Shown here: positions 32,063 to 39,199 of the stretch, piece after piece
Numbering within the stretch: position 1 is the first letter of the stretch
Layout of the letters: every line of letters starts with the position of its first letter
From: Acidimicrobiaceae bacterium
GTDB lineage: Bacteria; Actinomycetota; Acidimicrobiia; Acidimicrobiales; RAAP-2
Assembly (NCBI GenBank): GCA_027355725.1
Contig: DAIEHI010000166.1
Span: 1-40,729 of the forward strand
Length of the DNA: 40,729 nucleotides
Direction of reading: 5' to 3'
Position numbers and translations under genes: made by a program
The notes under the pieces: generated by a model
What the model was told of the DNA's origin: nothing
Database searches by the model: none
The model's input: only the letters and a program-made list of their open reading frames with translations

Positions 32063-32760
32063 AGATCGACGTCGTCTTGTGCGTTCCTTCTTGTGATGGT
32101 CCGGTACGCAAGGCTTTCGACGTCACGGGTGTCACGCCCGCTGTGGCGGCCTCGGGTCGCCTGAATGAGATCACGAGCATCGAACCCACCGACGGTTTCG
32201 CTGGTGCAGTGATCAACGCATCAGCGTTCCCCTTCAGTGACGCCATGAATCTCTGTCGCCAACTACGTGGTCGTGAACGAGGGGTCGGGCCGATCATCTT
32301 GTTGCTCGACCACTACCAGCTCGACGACCTCACGTTTCGAGAAGACCTCTTCGACGACTTCGTCGTAGGGCCCTACGACGTGAGTGAGCTCGCCACGCGC
32401 CTTCGCCATCGACTCCGTCGAGCTGGCAACGAGAGCGTCGCGCCGCGCATCGAACACGGTGGGCTCTCAATGAATCTCGAGACCTACCAGGCATCCATCG
32501 CCGGGCGCATCATGGACCTGACCTACATGGAATACGAGCTACTGCGTTTCCTCGCGACCAACCCCAACCGGGTGTTCACCCGCGAGACGCTACTGAGCCG
32601 GGTTTGGGGCTACGAGTACTACGGTGGCGCTCGAACGGTGGACGTCCACGTGCGCCGCCTACGGGCCAAACTCGGCGAAGAGCACGCCCACTTGATACAG
32701 ACCGTTCGTTCAGTTGGCTACAAGTTCGGCCTTGCGCCGAACGACTACACGCCTGGTTGA
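32059..32760 (+). CDS. GlnR-like orphan OmpR-family regulator with degenerate receiver
   Basis: A 233-residue winged-helix regulator. The DNA-binding half is close to the GlnR pattern: MDLTYMEYELLRFLATNPNR, then VFTRETLLSRVWGYEYYGGA and TVDVHVRRLRAKLGEEH with TVRSVGYKF. The receiver half lacks the usual phospho-acceptor. Where an Asp is expected the sequence is AVINASAF (about Asn53), and the conserved Lys region reads FVVGPYDVSEL. GlnR, the global nitrogen regulator of Actinomycetota, is likewise an atypical orphan that does not use standard phosphorylation. Coupling to a glutamine synthetase strengthens the assignment. The 3' end overlaps the convergent ridA gene by 16 bp. Confidence 0.8.
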   Translation: MKIDVVLCVPSCDGPVRKAFDVTGVTPAVAASGRLNEITSIEPTDGFAGAVINASAFPFSDAMNLCRQLRGRERGVGPIILLLDHYQLDDLTFREDLFDDFVVGPYDVSELATRLRHRLRRAGNESVAPRIEHGGLSMNLETYQASIAGRIMDLTYMEYELLRFLATNPNRVFTRETLLSRVWGYEYYGGARTVDVHVRRLRAKLGEEHAHLIQTVRSVGYKFGLAPNDYTPG

Positions 32761-33116
32761 GGCGAGTGGGCCCAGAGTTCCACCTCGGCGCGAGCGCCGA
32801 GCGGCAACTGGGCAACAGCAACGGCCGACCTCGTCGGACGCGGTGCGTCGAACGCTGCCATCCAGACCTCATTGCACGACGCGAAATCGCTCATGTCGAC
32901 AAGAAAGAGGGTGCCCTTGATGACGTCCTCGAAGCGGGCGCCCGCTTCGGTCAAGACGGCGCGTGCATTCACGAGGGCTTGTCGTAGTTGATCAGCTGCG
33001 GAACCCTCGACCATCGTGGGCGCATCGTGACCTGGGAGCAGACCGAGCTGTCCCGAGATGACAACGAGATCACCCGCGCGACGCCACGGCGAATAAGGAC
33101 CTACTGGTGTGCTCAC
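32745..33116 (-). CDS. ridA: RidA-family (YjgF/UK114) enamine/imine deaminase
   Basis: A 123-residue protein from the GTG at 33116, matching the family length. STPVGPYSPWRRAGDLVVISGQ is the family N-terminus (in outline: PVGPYSPW). The C-terminal block PTRSAVAVAQLPLGARAEVE includes the Arg that holds the carboxylate of 2-aminoacrylate-like substrates. RidA removes reactive imines formed by PLP enzymes. It starts 12 nt after the Fe-S carrier gene stop, on the same strand, and overlaps the GlnR-like gene tail to tail. An ATG at 33155 lies inside the upstream gene and is not preferred. Confidence 0.85.
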   Translation of the reverse strand: MSTPVGPYSPWRRAGDLVVISGQLGLLPGHDAPTMVEGSAADQLRQALVNARAVLTEAGARFEDVIKGTLFLVDMSDFASCNEVWMAAFDAPRPTRSAVAVAQLPLGARAEVELWAHSPQPGV

Positions 33117-33127
33117 GACGTCGACTT

Positions 33128-33502
33128 CTAGCTGAAGGAATTGCCGCAACCGCACGTGCGCGTCGCGTTGGGGTTCGTGATGTGAAAGCCCGCGCCCTGG
33201 AGGGTGTCGGAGTAATCGAGAGTCGAACCCATGAGCATCTCGGCACTGGCCGAGTCGACGACGACCTTCACGCCATTGAAGTCGCTCAGTACGTCGTCGT
33301 CAGCGAACTCCGAGTCGAAGAACATGTCGTAATTGAACCCCGAGCAACCACCTGACTTGACAGACACGCGAAGCGCCAGCACCTCGTCGGTTCCCTCGGC
33401 GGCGATCAACTCACCGACCTTCACAATCGCGAGATCGCTCAGCGTGATTGGCTCGGTGGCCTTTTCGCTGATGTTGACGTTCGTAGTCGTGGCGTTTGAC
33501 AT
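33128..33502 (-). CDS. erpA: A-type iron-sulfur cluster carrier (ErpA/IscA-like)
   Basis: A 124-residue A-type carrier. The three cluster-binding cysteines are present: Cys53 in SGGCSGFNYDM and Cys117, Cys119 in TRTCGCGNSFS. It would carry and insert [2Fe-2S] or [4Fe-4S] clusters into apoproteins. The ATG follows an AAGGAGCC SD. It is divergent from mrp, which encodes another Fe-S carrier, so this is a small Fe-S assembly locus; WhiB, an Fe-S protein, lies 4 kb away. A SUF/ISC operon is not in the window. Confidence 0.92.
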   Translation of the reverse strand: MSNATTTNVNISEKATEPITLSDLAIVKVGELIAAEGTDEVLALRVSVKSGGCSGFNYDMFFDSEFADDDVLSDFNGVKVVVDSASAEMLMGSTLDYSDTLQGAGFHITNPNATRTCGCGNSFS

Positions 33503-33575
33503 GTGGCTCCTTCGAAGTCCCTTTATTCATGCTAGCGAAGGTTCTCTGCGATGAACACCCTAAATTATTCACCGG

Positions 33576-33581
33576 TAACGT
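33576..33581 (+). promoter_or_regulatory. Leaderless -10 box of mrp
   Basis: TAACGT ends 6 nt before the ATG at 33588; the same hexamer precedes the sensor kinase gene. Confidence 0.45.
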
Positions 33582-33587
33582 CGCTCC

Positions 33588-34733
33588 ATGAACGTCGTTG
33601 AGCACTTGCGCGATCGCCTCAGCCAGGTGAGAGACCCCGAACTGGGCGCATCCATCGTTGAACTCGGCATGGTGGGTGAGATCAGTGTCGATTCTGCGGG
33701 CCACACCACTGTGCAGGTGGCGCTCACCACTGCTGGCTGCCCCCTGCGCTCCCAGATCGAACGCGACGTTCGAGAAGCCGCCCTCTCTTTGAGTGAGGTG
33801 TCGAGCGTCGAACTCGTCATGGGAGTGCTCGACGCGCGTGCGAAAGCTGATCTCATGAAACGCGCGCGCACCATCGCCCAAGAGCGCGCGCCGTTCACCT
33901 CGATCCCCTTGCAGACGCCAGTTCTCATGATCGCCTCGGGGAAAGGGGGCGTCGGCAAATCTTCGGTGAGCGCCAATCTCGCAGTCGCCCTCGCGAAAGA
34001 AGGTCTGACCGTGGGCGTCCTGGACGCGGACATTTGGGGATTCTCACTCTCTCGCTTGCTCGGCATTGAAGGTGAGGTGCAGGCGCGAGGCGGCAAAATG
34101 CAACCGCTCGAACGGCGCTTCGGTGACGGCAGTATTCGACTCCTCTCCATGGGACTGCTCGCGAACGAGGACGAGGCACTGATGTGGCGGGGCTTGATCG
34201 TCCAAAAGGCCGTCGCGCAGTTCATTGAAGACGCCGACTGGTCAGGTATTGACTACATGCTCATCGACACCCCACCGGGCACCGGCGACATCGTCATGAC
34301 CCTCGCGCGTCTGCTTCCCCAGATGGGCCAGGTCGTCGTCACGACTCCCGCGCGCGCCGCGCAACGCGTTGCTGCACGAAGCGCGGATTTCGCGCGCAAA
34401 TCGAATATCCGAGTACTGGGCGTGATTGAGAACATGAGCGCTTTGACCTGTTCGTGTGGCGAGCGTCACGCCCTCTTTGGCAGTGGAGCCGGACGCGCCC
34501 TCAGCGAGGAACTCGGAGTGAGTTTCCTCGGCGAGATCCCCCTCAGTCCCGCGATAAGCGCCGCCAGCGACGAGGGTGAACCGGCCGTGGTGCACGAAAA
34601 TGGGGATGGGCCGTTCACCCGACTTGCGCGACGAATTGTCGATGACGTCGCTCCGCGTGCTGGCGCGCAGGGCTGCAGCGCGCGGATGCTCGATTCGATC
34701 AACCGCGCGCTCCGCGAAGCACCTCAGTCGTAG
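33588..34733 (+). CDS. mrp: Mrp/ApbC-type Fe-S cluster carrier ATPase
   Basis: A 381-residue P-loop NTPase. The N-terminal MIP18/DUF59 domain (1-90) has VRDPELGASIVELGMV. The deviant Walker A is ASGKGGVGKSSVSANLAVAL (about 116-135), and DTPPGTGDIVMTLARL is the Walker B/switch region. The site where family members usually carry a CxxC pair reads MSALTCSCGERHALFG, a C-x-C spacing, so cluster coordination may differ. It stands opposite the ErpA-like carrier. Its 3' end overlaps the convergent Nudix gene by 10 bp. Confidence 0.92.
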   Translation: MNVVEHLRDRLSQVRDPELGASIVELGMVGEISVDSAGHTTVQVALTTAGCPLRSQIERDVREAALSLSEVSSVELVMGVLDARAKADLMKRARTIAQERAPFTSIPLQTPVLMIASGKGGVGKSSVSANLAVALAKEGLTVGVLDADIWGFSLSRLLGIEGEVQARGGKMQPLERRFGDGSIRLLSMGLLANEDEALMWRGLIVQKAVAQFIEDADWSGIDYMLIDTPPGTGDIVMTLARLLPQMGQVVVTTPARAAQRVAARSADFARKSNIRVLGVIENMSALTCSCGERHALFGSGAGRALSEELGVSFLGEIPLSPAISAASDEGEPAVVHENGDGPFTRLARRIVDDVAPRAGAQGCSARMLDSINRALREAPQS

Positions 34734-35515
34734 CCGGGGTCCCCGGGCACGACAATCGTGAGCGCACCATCGCGTTCGATGATGCGAGGCTCGGTACGCG
34801 GGATCGACACCTGTGCCCTCGCGTACGAGAGGACCTCACTCGCGCTTCTCAGATGAGCGATCGCCTCGAGATTTCGAATCGTTGGAAAGATCATCTCCAG
34901 TTCTCCGCGCTCACACTGCGCCAGCGCATCTACTGGACGGATCCACGTGTCCGCGACGGTCTCGCCCGCGTCGTGCGCGGCGATCTGGCCCGGTGGTGCC
35001 TCCACCACGAAGAACCTCGTGTCGTATCGACGAGGGGGGCCGACTGGGGTGACCCAGTGCGCTAGGTATTCAAGTCCTCGAAGGTCCATTCGAAGGCCCT
35101 CACGCTCGAGCATGTCAACGAAGCGGAGGGATCCCTCATTGACCGCGCGGCGATACTGCGCCATCCGCAGTCGCAGTGCGTGGTCCTCGGAGTGGAAACG
35201 TTCTCCGTCCGCGCCACACGCGATCAAGAGGCCAGCCTCTTCGAACAACTCGCGAAGGCACGCCACGTAATAGGCGAGGCCACCGCCCTCAAGCCCGAGA
35301 CGCCGCGACGCTTGCTCTTCATCGAGCCCCTGCGCTAACGCCAACGTCTCGGGAGCTGCGTCACTCTCGTCCACCCCACCACCGGGAAACACGTAGGCTC
35401 CGCCCACGAAATCGCTGTTCAGATTGCGCCGGAGCATAAGAATTTCGTAACCATCGACACCGTCACGCACCGTCAAGACCGTGGACGCCGGTCTGGGTAT
35501 GAGAATTTCGGCCAT
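34724..35515 (-). CDS. Nudix hydrolase (NUDT7/NUDT19-like)
   Basis: A 263-residue hydrolase. The start of the Nudix fold is YVFPGGGVDESDAA. The Nudix helix VACLRELFEEAGLLI contains the catalytic REUXEEXGU. The usual Glu seven residues before REL is replaced, and the GGG block is separated by an insertion of about 35 residues, as in NUDT19-type proteins that act on CoA derivatives. HWVTPVGPPRRYDTRFFVVE follows, a conserved block of that group. Substrate probably a CoA ester or nucleotide; not certain. TAGTTT lies 5 nt before the ATG. Confidence 0.82.
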   Translation of the reverse strand: MAEILIPRPASTVLTVRDGVDGYEILMLRRNLNSDFVGGAYVFPGGGVDESDAAPETLALAQGLDEEQASRRLGLEGGGLAYYVACLRELFEEAGLLIACGADGERFHSEDHALRLRMAQYRRAVNEGSLRFVDMLEREGLRMDLRGLEYLAHWVTPVGPPRRYDTRFFVVEAPPGQIAAHDAGETVADTWIRPVDALAQCERGELEMIFPTIRNLEAIAHLRSASEVLSYARAQVSIPRTEPRIIERDGALTIVVPGDPGYD

Positions 35516-35600
35516 AAGGCAAACTACCCACGTCGCCGCACCAAGATGTGACTGCAGTCAGTTCCACTAAGTTTGTTGCTTGTACGGCACAAGGAGCATC

Positions 35601-36536
35601 GTGGCTAATAAATCATCCGCTAAGAAACCACCCGCTAAGGGAACGAATGCCAAAGCGTCGAACGGGCGGCCCGCGGGACTGTTCACGTGGATAGCGGTTG
35701 GGCTCGTCGTCGTCGTGGTCGCGGCATTAGTGATCATCAAGGTAGTGAGTGGTCCCGCCACCACCACGACAACCGGCGCCTTCCAGCCAACCGACGCGAC
35801 GACCGTGTCCGAGCTGACCACCATCCCCTCGAGCGTGTTCAACACCGTGGGTATCACGTCGCCGGTGGCGCCGGTCTCGCCTCCGGTCCAGCTGAAGGGT
35901 CAGCCCCTGCTCACCGGTACGTCTTCAACGGGAACCAAGGTCCCAAAGGTCCTCTACGTCGGTGCCGAATACTGCCCGTTCTGTGCAGCGCAGCGTTGGT
36001 CGACGATCATCGCGCTGAGTCGCTTTGGCACGTGGAAGGGTCTCGGGAACACGACCAGTTCCTCCATTGACATCTACGCGAGTACCCCGACCTTCACGTT
36101 TGTAAAAGCCTCGTACTCATCGAAGTACTTGGCCTTCACGGGGATCGAGGAGCTCAACAACGTCTACAACCCAGCCACCAAGACCTACGGCCCGCTCCAG
36201 ACGCCAACACCGGCCGAGCAAGCGGTGTTCTCTAAGTACGACACCCCCAAGTACATCAAGACCATGACCGCAGCGGACACTGGAGCCATCCCCTTTGTCT
36301 CCTTCGCCAATCAGTTCGCCCAATCCGGCGCCAGTTACACGCCAGCGACCCTCGCGGGACTCACTCGTAGCCAGATCGCCGGCGCGCTCTCTGACCCGAC
36401 GAGCCCGGTGACCGCCGCGATCATTGCATCGGCGAACTACCAAGTCGCTGCGCTGTGCAAACTGACCAACGAACAACCGAGCAACGTCTGCACCTCCTCA
36501 GGTGTCGTCGCGGCGAAGAAGGCAATGAAGCTCTAG
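35601..36536 (+). CDS. DUF929-type membrane-anchored thioredoxin-like protein
   Basis: A 311-residue protein from GTG 35601, which follows the SD AAGGAG (35589-35594). It has a Lys-rich cytoplasmic N-terminus, one membrane segment (about 27-48), a Thr-rich linker and then an extracytoplasmic thioredoxin-like domain. The redox motif is YVGAEYCPFCAAQRW with Cys125 and Cys128. The later FVSFANQF segment and a C-terminal Cys pair near the end (ALCKLTN and NVCTSS) follow. DUF929 is known mainly as an uncharacterised family. VKOR starts directly at the next base after its stop, which suggests a disulfide-forming pair outside the membrane. Confidence 0.8.
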   Translation: MANKSSAKKPPAKGTNAKASNGRPAGLFTWIAVGLVVVVVAALVIIKVVSGPATTTTTGAFQPTDATTVSELTTIPSSVFNTVGITSPVAPVSPPVQLKGQPLLTGTSSTGTKVPKVLYVGAEYCPFCAAQRWSTIIALSRFGTWKGLGNTTSSSIDIYASTPTFTFVKASYSSKYLAFTGIEELNNVYNPATKTYGPLQTPTPAEQAVFSKYDTPKYIKTMTAADTGAIPFVSFANQFAQSGASYTPATLAGLTRSQIAGALSDPTSPVTAAIIASANYQVAALCKLTNEQPSNVCTSSGVVAAKKAMKL

Positions 36537-37025
36537 ATGGACCGCAGCGTGCGTCCAGTTGCCCGGTGGGCGGTCATTGCGACGTTCCTCTTGAGTCTCA
36601 TTGGCCTCGGTCTCTCGATCTATCTCACGATTGGCCACTTTCGAGGTGCGCAGTTCCTCGCCTGTTCGGACTCGGGCGTCGTCAACTGTGCCGTCGTCAC
36701 GACTTCAGCCCAGTCCTACTTCCTCGGCATACCCGTGGCCGTACTCGGACTGATCAACTTTGTGGTCATGGTCGTACTGACCTCACCGTGGGCCTGGCGG
36801 GCAAGGAACTACTGGGTGCACGTCGCACGATTCGTTCTCGTGCTCGCTGGGATGGCCTTCGTGCTGTGGCTCGTGAGCGCGGAACTGCTCATCATCAACC
36901 ACATCTGTCTCTACTGCACCGGAGTGCACATCGTGACCTTTGCGTTGTTCGTCGTGCTCGTGAACGTCAGCCCTACCCAGTTGGGTTGGACGAGATCAGC
37001 GTCGCAGGAAAGCTCGGCGCTCTAG
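36537..37025 (+). CDS. Vitamin K epoxide reductase (VKOR) family disulfide oxidoreductase
   Basis: A 162-residue four- or five-helix membrane protein. The loop cysteines are Cys43 and Cys51 (ACSDSGVVNCAVV), and the active-site pair is Cys124-Cys127 (CLYC) at the start of the last helix. VKOR passes electrons from a thiol oxidase partner to a quinone and replaces DsbB in many Actinomycetota. The partner is probably the thioredoxin-like protein directly upstream, with zero bases between stop and start. It has no fused thioredoxin domain. Its last 30 bp overlap the convergent whiB gene. Confidence 0.88.
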   Translation: MDRSVRPVARWAVIATFLLSLIGLGLSIYLTIGHFRGAQFLACSDSGVVNCAVVTTSAQSYFLGIPVAVLGLINFVVMVVLTSPWAWRARNYWVHVARFVLVLAGMAFVLWLVSAELLIINHICLYCTGVHIVTFALFVVLVNVSPTQLGWTRSASQESSAL

Positions 37026-37244
37026 CTCGTTGAGCCCGCCCCAGATGCCGTAGGTCTCGTGGCGCTCGAGTGCTGCTTCTAAACACTCCTCACGCACGGG
37101 ACAGCCCGAACAGAGTCGCTTCGCCAACTGCTCTCGCACCACCCGGTCATCTTTACGCTCAGTCACCTCAGGCGAGAAGAACAGCGAACCCTCACTGCCA
37201 CGACACGCCGCCAAGTCCGACCAGTCCAGTTGTGCAATCGCCAT
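36996..37244 (-). CDS. whiB: WhiB-family iron-sulfur transcription factor
   Basis: An 82-residue WhiB protein. The four [4Fe-4S] ligands are Cys14, Cys45, Cys48 and Cys54 (LAACRGSEG and CSGCPVREEC). The beta-turn GIWGG (66-70) is present with the basic C-terminus LERRAFLRR for DNA. Wbl proteins are restricted to Actinomycetota and usually bind the principal sigma factor. It resembles the short WhiB2/WhiB7-like class, but I cannot assign a subgroup. A GGGGGAG SD lies 5 nt before the ATG. Its 3' end overlaps the VKOR gene on the other strand. Confidence 0.93.
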   Translation of the reverse strand: MAIAQLDWSDLAACRGSEGSLFFSPEVTERKDDRVVREQLAKRLCSGCPVREECLEAALERHETYGIWGGLNELERRAFLRR

Positions 37245-37324
37245 AGTCGCTCCCCCGATTCGGCCCCGAGACGCAGGCTATCGACTTCACTCACGTGATA
37301 GCAAGGGCACGCCGAGGGAGCCGA

Positions 37325-37354
37325 TTTACACGCGAAATCTCCGCTTGCTACGCT
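37325..37354 (+). promoter_or_regulatory. Leaderless promoter of the receiver gene
   Basis: TTTACA (37325-37330), an 18-bp spacer and TACGCT (37349-37354) lie just before the GTG at 37362, with 7 nt between -10 and start. This is the clearest two-box leaderless promoter in the window. Confidence 0.6.
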
Positions 37355-37361
37355 GGCGGTT

Positions 37362-37787
37362 GTGGCAACTGTCCTTCTCGCGAGTGATCTCGCCCCTCTA
37401 CGTCATGAACTTCGCACGATGCTCGAAGGGCCCGATCTCATCATTGAAGAGTTCGCCAATGGTCGTGACGTGCTTGAGCGTGTCAAAGACGGCGACGTCG
37501 ACCTCGTGATCCTCGACATGCAGATCGGGACCATGGGGGCTATGGCCATCTGTATGGACCTGCGCCACGAGGAGTCCTACGGCGCGCTCGAGCCGGTGTC
37601 GGTGCTGATGTTGCTCGACCGCCGGCCCGACGTGTTTCTCGCACGGCGAAGTGGTGCCGAAGGGTTCGTCGTCAAGCCGCTCGATCCGCTGCGAGTGCGC
37701 AGTGCGGTGCGGGCGTTGCTGCGCGGCGAGGGTTACGAGGACGAGACATTCCGTCCCGCGACCGTGCGCGCCGCCAGCGCCGGATGA
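37362..37787 (+). CDS. Single-domain response-regulator receiver
   Basis: A 141-residue receiver without an output domain. The phospho-acceptor is Asp52 in LVILDMQIG and the Lys is Lys105 in GFVVKPLDP. The N-terminal acidic cluster is reduced (ASDLAPL), and the Thr/Ser position reads LMLLD, so phospho-switching may be weakened. The C-terminal 20 residues are a short tail. Its stop overlaps the CorC-like gene as ATGA. No kinase is adjacent. It may signal by protein contact or be part of a distant two-component pathway. Confidence 0.85.
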   Translation: MATVLLASDLAPLRHELRTMLEGPDLIIEEFANGRDVLERVKDGDVDLVILDMQIGTMGAMAICMDLRHEESYGALEPVSVLMLLDRRPDVFLARRSGAEGFVVKPLDPLRVRSAVRALLRGEGYEDETFRPATVRAASAG

Positions 37788-38614
37788 ACGATCAACCTCC
37801 CCCGACCTCGGGACTCGCGCGGTTCCGCGCTCGTATCGCTGGTCGTCCGGAGTCCAAGGTCGAATCCCCTGAAGCCCTCGCGATTCACGCACGCGTCGAT
37901 CAATTGAGCGAACTAGAACTTCGAGACGTCATGACCCCGCGCGTCGACGTGGTCTATCTCAACATCCCCGTCACGCCTGAAGCCATCGCTGAGGCCGTCC
38001 GTGACACGGGTCACTCGTGTTTCCCGGTCGTGAGTGGGGACCTCGACGAACTCGAGGGAGTCCTCTTCGTGAACGACCTCTTTCGAAGTACCGCAATCAA
38101 GCGTGCCATTGGCGTCTCGCTGCCCACCGCCAACGAGATTGCCCGCAAGATCCGTCGCCCCCTGATCCTGCCCGAGACGCTCAACTTGCTCGAGAGCTTG
38201 AAAGAAATGCGAGAGCAACGGCGCACCTTCGCAATCGTGCTTGACGAGCATGGCGGCGTGGCCGGTGTCATCTCGATTCGTGACATCCTCGAGCAGTTGG
38301 TCGGTGACCTGAGTGACGAATTCGACGAGGACGACGAGCCCGCAATCCTGCGCATCCGCGATGACCGCTGGCTCGTGGATGGCCAAACCCACGTTGACAA
38401 GGTTGAAGAAGAGCTGGGTGTCGTCATCCCCGAAGGAGAGTACGTCACCATCGCGGGTTTCATTCTCGACCTCGCGGGCGAGATACCAGCTGCTGGGACC
38501 ACGTTCACCTTCGGCGACTGGACATTTCGAGTCCAGTCGGTCGAGCGACGACGAATCAGCGAGGTCGTGGTCGAATACCACCCACCCGTCATCTCTGAAT
38601 CAACCGCCATTTAA
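37784..38614 (+). CDS. CorC/HlyC-type protein with CBS pair and CorC_HlyC domain
   Basis: A 276-residue soluble protein. The CBS pair starts ELRDVMTPRVDVVYLNI (about 46-62) and continues through VLFVNDLFRS and AIVLDEHGGVAGVISIRDIL. The C-terminal CorC_HlyC domain ends the protein (VDGQTHVDKVEEELGVVIPEGEYVT region, shown in outline). It lacks the N-terminal DUF21 membrane part, so it is the CorC type. Such proteins are linked to Mg/Co homeostasis; in other bacteria corC lies near ybeY and phoH. The coupling to a single-domain receiver is uncommon. Confidence 0.85.
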   Translation: MNDQPPPTSGLARFRARIAGRPESKVESPEALAIHARVDQLSELELRDVMTPRVDVVYLNIPVTPEAIAEAVRDTGHSCFPVVSGDLDELEGVLFVNDLFRSTAIKRAIGVSLPTANEIARKIRRPLILPETLNLLESLKEMREQRRTFAIVLDEHGGVAGVISIRDILEQLVGDLSDEFDEDDEPAILRIRDDRWLVDGQTHVDKVEEELGVVIPEGEYVTIAGFILDLAGEIPAAGTTFTFGDWTFRVQSVERRRISEVVVEYHPPVISESTAI

Positions 38615-38676
38615 TCGCTCTTTGTGGACGACACTCCGCGCCGACTAGGATTATCGGGCTGCGGGGTAACTCGCTG

Positions 38677-38753
38677 CGGGCTGTAGCGCAGCTTGGTAGC
38701 GCGCTGCGTTCGGGACGCAGAGGTCCCGGGTTCAAATCCCGGCAGCCCGACCA
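38677..38753 (+). tRNA. tRNA-Pro (anticodon CGG)
   Basis: A complete 77-nt cloverleaf with acceptor stem CGGGCTG/CAGCCCG and anticodon arm CTGCG-TTCGGGA-CGCAG, giving anticodon CGG. The T-arm is CCGGG-TTCAAAT-CCCGG. The discriminator is A and the 3' CCA is encoded. Confidence 0.96.
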
Positions 38754-38782
38754 CCACAGTGCGGTACGTGGTTTGCAACAAG

Positions 38783-38855
38783 GCCCCCATCGTCTAGCGG
38801 CCTAGGACACCACCCTTTCAAGGTGGCGGCACGGGTTCGAATCCCGTTGGGGGTG
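38783..38855 (+). tRNA. tRNA-Glu (anticodon TTC)
   Basis: 73 nt from GCCCCCATCG to the discriminator G, with anticodon arm CCACC-CTTTCAA-GGTGG, anticodon TTC and T-arm ACGGG-TTCGAAT-CCCGT. The first acceptor pair is G-U. No CCA is encoded, unlike the other two tRNAs here. It lies 29 bp after tRNA-Pro, probably in the same transcript. Confidence 0.93.
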
Positions 38856-38859
38856 CTGA

Positions 38860-38887
38860 GGAATTTTGGCTAAACGCCGAAATTTCC
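38860..38887 (+). terminator. Possible hairpin after tRNA-Glu
   Basis: GGAATTTTGGC pairs with GCCGAAATTTCC around TAAAC, about 11 pairs with one G-U and one bulge. No T tract follows. It may terminate the tRNA transcript. Confidence 0.4.
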
Positions 38888-38890
38888 AGG

Positions 38891-39199
38891 GTGTTTCATC
38901 CAAAGAAAATTATCCGATAGCGGCCATGATTGACCTGCGGTAGACGACCACGGTGGGCGAACGTGCCCAGCCCTTTGAGATGACCTTCGCCGCCGTATCG
39001 AAACACTTAGGTGTCCTCGAGGGTACAAGATTGGTCAGTCGAGGTCGAGACGCTCAGTGTCGCTGCTCACCCACTTCGTGCTGCCGCTGCGTGGAGTGAC
39101 AAGTACCAGCAGTTCTGGTCGGATAGCTTCGACGTTCTTGATGAGCACCTAACCACCCCCGATTCCGAAAGAATAAAGAACGTAGTGAAAGGCATAGCC
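38891..39199 (+). pseudogene. Decayed ArsR-family regulator
   Basis: Pieces of an ArsR winged-helix repressor are visible in order but broken. AAMIDLR is followed by a TAG stop (38941-38943). The same frame then gives TTTVGERAQPFEM, TFAAVSKHLGVLEG and RLVSRGRDAQ, ending near 39057. The next +1 frame continues the family C-terminus as SVAAHPLRAAAAW, SDKYQQFWSDSFDVLDEHL. Together these match the recognition helix and tail typical of ArsR proteins that are paired with SRPBCC genes. At least one nonsense codon and one frameshift, probably a small deletion near 39057, make it non-functional unless recoding or sequence error is invoked. The decayed C-terminus runs in frame into the next gene. Confidence 0.75.

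Noticed and set aside
39011..39199. An N-terminal extension of the SRPBCC protein
   Set aside because: These 63 codons match the C-terminus of ArsR regulators and not an SRPBCC N-terminus. The family fold begins at the ATG at 39200.
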